From assembly GCF_000003815.2 (NCBI RefSeq), contig NC_049983.1:18553231-18617230 (forward strand): a stretch of DNA of 64,000 bases. The letters run 5' to 3'. The notes under the pieces were generated by a model, which saw only the letters and a program-made list of their open reading frames with translations, did no database searches and had not been told where the DNA came from. Source of the stretch: Branchiostoma floridae. Taxonomy: Eukaryota; Chordata; Leptocardii; Amphioxiformes; Branchiostomatidae. The translations under genes were made by a program, and so were the position numbers. This document shows positions 63,624 through 64,000 of the stretch, in pieces. Position 1 is the first letter of the stretch, and every line of letters begins with the position of its first letter.

Positions 63624-64000
63624 CTGCAAGGAAACAAACATACAAGATCAGAAATATTGAGAAAAAGGATGACAGCAGCTTGTTGCTTTTAGATATCAAG
63701 AAATACACATGGAAATATAACTGCTACACAAGATGAATAAATGCAAAAAGACCAAAAACAGGAAAATACTTAAATGAAACATCTCTATCATATCAACTTG
63801 ACTAAAATAGTTATCTTCCAAAAATCAGAATATTAACAATACATGTATAAATGGATTAAGAACATGAACATCACTAATATTCTAACAAAATCTACAAAGA
63901 CTTTTTCTGTCACACTCAACGTTTGACTCTGTAATATATTCTTAAAAAAATTAATACAAATTCTTCAGCAAATTCATACAAAAACTACACTGCATGGAAT
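63624..64000 (-). other. Intron of FAM120A-like gene
   Basis: AT-rich sequence upstream of the acceptor at 63624. No further exon is visible before the window ends. Confidence 0.6.

Overview
This is a window of an intron-rich animal genome. Every recognisable gene has a close vertebrate counterpart, splice sites are GT-AG, and introns and spacers are packed with short inverted-repeat transposon remnants. The proteins look like those of an invertebrate deuterostome, and the repeat style suggests a lancelet (Branchiostoma-like). That assignment is inference from protein similarity and repeat character. There are no prokaryotic features. Two runs of N (100 and 529 bases) show it is a draft assembly.

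Layout from left to right: (1) 0-3.7 kb, AT-rich spacer and an interspersed repeat. (2) 3.75-12.7 kb, + strand, the 3' six constitutive exons of NICN1 (nicolin-1) plus a possible 39-nt microexon; the first exon lies upstream of the window. (3) 16.8-17.9 kb, - strand, an intronless gene for an acidic coiled-coil protein ending in a CaaX box. (4) 18.5-20.8 kb, repeats and a gap. (5) 22.9-30.5 kb, + strand, CNBP, a zinc-knuckle nucleic-acid-binding protein with an alternative penultimate knuckle exon. (6) 30.7-34 kb, no recognised gene. (7) 34.1-37.8 kb, - strand, PEX26. (8) 39.5-41.2 kb, - strand, DNAJC21 in one uninterrupted exon. (9) 42.9-50.0 kb, - strand, SLC25A3 (mitochondrial phosphate carrier), with two complete alternative last exons separated by a tandem array of partial copies of one of them. 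(10) 50.5-55.3 kb, + strand, PDHB, head-to-head with SLC25A3. (11) 56.0 kb, - strand, a probable half-RING relic. (12) 59.9-64 kb, - strand, the 3' end of a FAM120A-like gene that continues past the window.

The genes are mostly unrelated housekeeping loci: tubulin polyglutamylation, translation or RNA binding, peroxisome assembly, 60S ribosome maturation, mitochondrial phosphate import and pyruvate oxidation. The one pair with a functional link is SLC25A3/PDHB. Both serve mitochondrial energy metabolism and share a 508-bp intergenic region. The most unusual structures are the duplicated SLC25A3 terminal exon with its decoy acceptor array, the frame-switching CNBP exon, the 30-bp CCAAT-bearing minisatellite next to a PDHB donor site, and several transposon families with recognisable target-site duplications.
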